The position numbers were made by a program, and so were the translations under genes. From JARYMI01 sp037444845 (lineage in GTDB: Bacteria > Acidobacteriota > Aminicenantia > Aminicenantales > UBA8522), in assembly GCA_037444845.1 (NCBI GenBank), contig JBBILQ010000062.1, positions 1 through 15,730 of the forward strand: a stretch of DNA of 15,730 bases. Direction: 5' to 3'. Shown piece by piece: positions 13,709 to 15,730 of this stretch (position 1 is its first letter; each line of letters opens with the position of its first letter). The notes under the pieces were generated by a model that saw only the letters and a list, made by a program, of their open reading frames with translations, searched no databases and had not been told where the DNA came from.

Positions 13709-13738
13709 AGTATGAAAAAACTCGAGCGCCGCTGTCAA
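13709..13738 (-). promoter_or_regulatory. Promoter of the large GT-C gene, apparently leaderless
   Basis: On the minus strand, a perfect TTGACA (13738-13733) is followed after 18 nt by CATACT (13714-13709), then 7 nt, then ATG at 13701. Transcription would begin at the start codon. ATG 13707 lies 1 nt after the -10 box and would not be in the RNA. The design matches the lepA promoter. Confidence 0.55.
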
Positions 13739-13773
13739 GAGAATAGCGCCAATATCGCGCAGGAAGCCGCGGG

Positions 13774-15498
13774 CTACGGACGGTCGGCTGGGTTATCGGG
13801 ATAATTGACTTTGTAAAGAGAGACGGTCGTATCCCAGACGGGAAACCGCCGGTGCAACCTGAGGTTGGCTGCGACCTCCGGAAAACGCCTCTGAATCCAG
13901 ACGAGCTCTCCTCCCCAGAACTTGTCCAGGACGAGGAGGTGCGTGGGGCTGTATTGGTTGAAAGGATCTTTATCGTTAAACCAGCCCGGGAACGCGACAA
14001 AAAACCTGAATTCCGTTTCCAAGGCCAGGCGGGGAGCCTCATTGCCCATGATCACTGACCCGGATGGCAGAAGGCGAAGCCGCCGGGCGGCCGACTCAAC
14101 CTTATAGGCGGGTTTTTTGTAAAATTGAGAATAGTAGACAAACAGGGAAGCGAGGGCGAGCGACACCAGGACGTAAAGACAGGCGGCTCTTTCCAGCCGG
14201 CGGCTCTTCCTCAGCCACAAGACGAATATCAGGGCTAAAGTGAGATAGAGGGGAATTCTGAGGACGATATGGTTGAAGGCGAAGAAGGCTGACGGCGGCC
14301 TGACCAGGCCGATCCAGAATTTATAGAAAAGGGCGCCGAGGAAAACAAAAACCCAGGCAACAGGGTTGGCGTTGGCCTTCAGCCAATCTCTGTTTTTGAC
14401 GGCCAGCGATAGAGCAAAAAAGAGCCCTGGCACCATGACGAGATAATAGCGCAGGGGCTGGTAATTAAGAATGGCCATCTGGAAAAACGTTCCTGTGAGC
14501 CACAGGAAAACAAAGGCCTCGAGAACATCCGGACGCGAGTTTTTCTTCACAAGCTTGACAATGACCATGGCTGAGAAAAGGAGGCCGGCGATAAATAAGA
14601 AGGGAATGAGGCTCATGTACCGAGACAGGTTGTTGCGGTAGAGGTTAAAAAAGAAGATGCCCACATTCTCTGGCCAGGAAAGCTCCATCCAGCCGGACCC
14701 GATTTTCCTGAAGGCCGAAGAAAACGGAAGGTAGATGGAAAGAAACCACACTAAGAGGACGGAGAAGAAACCCGCCAAGAAGTGGGCAACGGGGCGCCAG
14801 CGCCTCTCGCTCCAGGAGTGGTAGAGGATGGCCAGCAGGGCGGCTGGAAAAAAGTAGAAAAACAGATACTTGGATAGAACGGCCATGGCCACAGAGACGC
14901 CCACGAGCGGCATGTAGCCGCGCTTATCCTTGGATTTTACGAGAAAATAAAAGCTGATGATAAAAAACAACGTCGAGAAATTCTCGAGCAGGCCGATTCG
15001 GTTGTACATCGTCCAGTAGAAATCGAGAGAAAAAAGAAAAGCCAGGCCGAGGGCGTAAGATTCGGAAAGATAGCGGCGGATTGTCAGATAGACAAAGATG
15101 ATGCCTAACAGACCAAAGAGAATATTCGTCACTTTGACAGTGGCGATACTGATCCCGAAGACTTTGAACCCGACGTAATAGATTCCCGTCAGGACGGCGT
15201 TGTAGAGGATGGGGTTCCAATCGTCGAGCGTCCAGGTGCCAAAGAGAATCTTGTTCCTCGCATTATGACAATACATCGCTTCGTCGAAATAATTGCCGGC
15301 GCTCCGGCAGAGATGGACGAGAAGCTGGGGTGGGTCGGCTTTGAGGTGCTGAAGGCGCAGGACAGCCGCCAGCGTCAGGATGAGGAGAAGGATAGCGATC
15401 GAGCGGGCAGAGCGGATTCTCTTTTCCAATTTTCGGAATTCGGCCTCTATCATAGGAAAATTGATACCCTTCGTCAAATCAACGGCCGCCTTCGGCAA
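13774..15498 (-). CDS. GT39/PMT_2-type membrane glycosyltransferase
   Basis: This protein of up to 574 residues has about twelve membrane segments and a C-terminal soluble part of roughly 120 residues. The first helix is at about 33-48. The loop after it has NYFDEAMYCHNAR (69-81), with the Asp-Glu pair that serves as catalytic base in the PMT/ArnT class, and WNPILYNAVLTGIYYVGFKVFG (94-115), the usual next segment. NRIGLLENFSTLFF (166-179) and QPLRYYLVMVPG (347-358) are also typical of PMT_2 proteins. It likely moves a sugar from a polyprenyl-phosphate carrier onto lipid or protein outside the inner membrane; the substrate is unknown. The start is uncertain: TTG 15498 has AGGA only 2 nt away, ATG 15453 has no ribosome site, and a promoter-like pair covers 15477-15449. 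It differs in motif detail from the two other GT-C proteins nearby. Confidence 0.8.
   Translation of the reverse strand: MPKAAVDLTKGINFPMIEAEFRKLEKRIRSARSIAILLLILTLAAVLRLQHLKADPPQLLVHLCRSAGNYFDEAMYCHNARNKILFGTWTLDDWNPILYNAVLTGIYYVGFKVFGISIATVKVTNILFGLLGIIFVYLTIRRYLSESYALGLAFLFSLDFYWTMYNRIGLLENFSTLFFIISFYFLVKSKDKRGYMPLVGVSVAMAVLSKYLFFYFFPAALLAILYHSWSERRWRPVAHFLAGFFSVLLVWFLSIYLPFSSAFRKIGSGWMELSWPENVGIFFFNLYRNNLSRYMSLIPFLFIAGLLFSAMVIVKLVKKNSRPDVLEAFVFLWLTGTFFQMAILNYQPLRYYLVMVPGLFFALSLAVKNRDWLKANANPVAWVFVFLGALFYKFWIGLVRPPSAFFAFNHIVLRIPLYLTLALIFVLWLRKSRRLERAACLYVLVSLALASLFVYYSQFYKKPAYKVESAARRLRLLPSGSVIMGNEAPRLALETEFRFFVAFPGWFNDKDPFNQYSPTHLLVLDKFWGGELVWIQRRFPEVAANLRLHRRFPVWDTTVSLYKVNYPDNPADRP
15449..15477 (-). 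promoter_or_regulatory. Possible promoter inside the annotated start of the GT39 gene
   Basis: On the minus strand, TTGACG (15477-15472, 5 of 6) and TATGAT (15454-15449, 5 of 6) are exactly 17 nt apart. If used, the RNA would begin near 15442 and exclude both TTG 15498 and ATG 15453, leaving TTG 15429 (Leu24) as the first start codon in frame. The match is good but its position is awkward, so it may be chance. Confidence 0.25.
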
Positions 15499-15690
15499 AT
15501 TCCTAACGGGCCATAAGGGTCGCGTTCCTGGGATAGGTTAAGGGGCCGAGACCTGATGTTAGTGTGTGTGCGTACATAGCTTTAAAAGTTATGAGCACGG
15601 ATAGAAGGGTGGTCACAAGACCTAAAGAGAGGAAAGACGAAGAAAGGAGAAGAAAAGAAAAATAGTCCTTGCATCACATCATCATAGAAG

Positions 15691-15714
15691 GAATTTGGTT
15701 TTCGGCTGCGCCGG
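15691..15714 (+). repeat. Diverged direct repeat, copy 2
   Basis: This is the second copy of the 24-nt element at 11272-11295, in the same orientation, with C at the four positions where copy 1 has T. An in-frame TAG at 15685-15687 shows it is not the continuation of an upstream gene, though the frame through the repeat (EFGFRLRRVKERP) stays open to the window edge. The sequence between 15499 and 15690 holds no gene I can recognise; its right part is purine-rich. Confidence 0.5.
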
Positions 15715-15730
15715 GTGAAAGAACGTCCAG

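Noticed and set aside
1..15730. CRISPR array, rRNA, complete insertion sequence or prophage genes
   Set aside because: No regularly spaced repeats, no rRNA signature and no transposase or phage structural gene seen on either strand.

Overview
The window looks like chromosomal DNA of a Gram-negative-type bacterium. It carries standard housekeeping genes (lepA, mtnA, tsaD, tatA, a leucine tRNA), the end of a probable outer-membrane beta-barrel protein, and several polytopic GT-C sugar transferases. Base composition is moderately GC-rich except for a clearly AT-richer block between about 1600 and 2860. Nothing in the sequence fixes the phylum; a deep-branching lineage such as Aminicenantota or Acidobacteriota is only a guess from the gene style.

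Layout. (1) 3-1370: a protein open at the left edge, probably an outer-membrane barrel. (2) 1382-1594: tRNA-Leu(CAG) with a good promoter and a good intrinsic terminator. (3) 1595-3459: an accessory block with a PD-(D/E)XK nuclease-like protein, a BrnT/BrnA toxin-antitoxin pair, an integron-type attC site directly after the brnA stop codon, an orphan addiction-module antitoxin with its own promoter, and, fused right after that antitoxin, the last 20 codons of a tyrosine recombinase including the YTHV nucleophile motif. Beyond this lie about 330 bases without a gene, holding three inverted repeats. (4) 3460-5689, minus strand: a tight tatA - methyltransferase - ROK kinase operon. (5) 5850-9711, plus strand: lepA - mtnA - tsaD, continuing into a GT-C-like membrane protein ending at 11259. 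(6) 11326-15498, minus strand: two further GT-C-type membrane proteins; the first is a paralogue of the convergent protein at 9715-11259. A short, diverged direct repeat (11272 and 15691) brackets this minus-strand pair.

How it fits together. tatA, lepA, mtnA and tsaD serve protein export, translation, methionine salvage and tRNA modification. The three GT-C proteins probably move sugars from lipid-linked donors onto cell-envelope acceptors on the outer face of the inner membrane. The accessory block is best read as the degenerate remains of an integron or integrative island beside a tRNA gene: TA cassettes, one attC and a beheaded recombinase. Two genes without a Shine-Dalgarno (lepA and the large GT-C protein) share the layout TTGAC(A/T) - 18 or 19 nt - CATACT - 6 or 7 nt - ATG, which predicts leaderless mRNAs. 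No completely new system is evident; the integron remnant, the leaderless promoters and a possible RNA switch in the tatA leader are the points most worth following.
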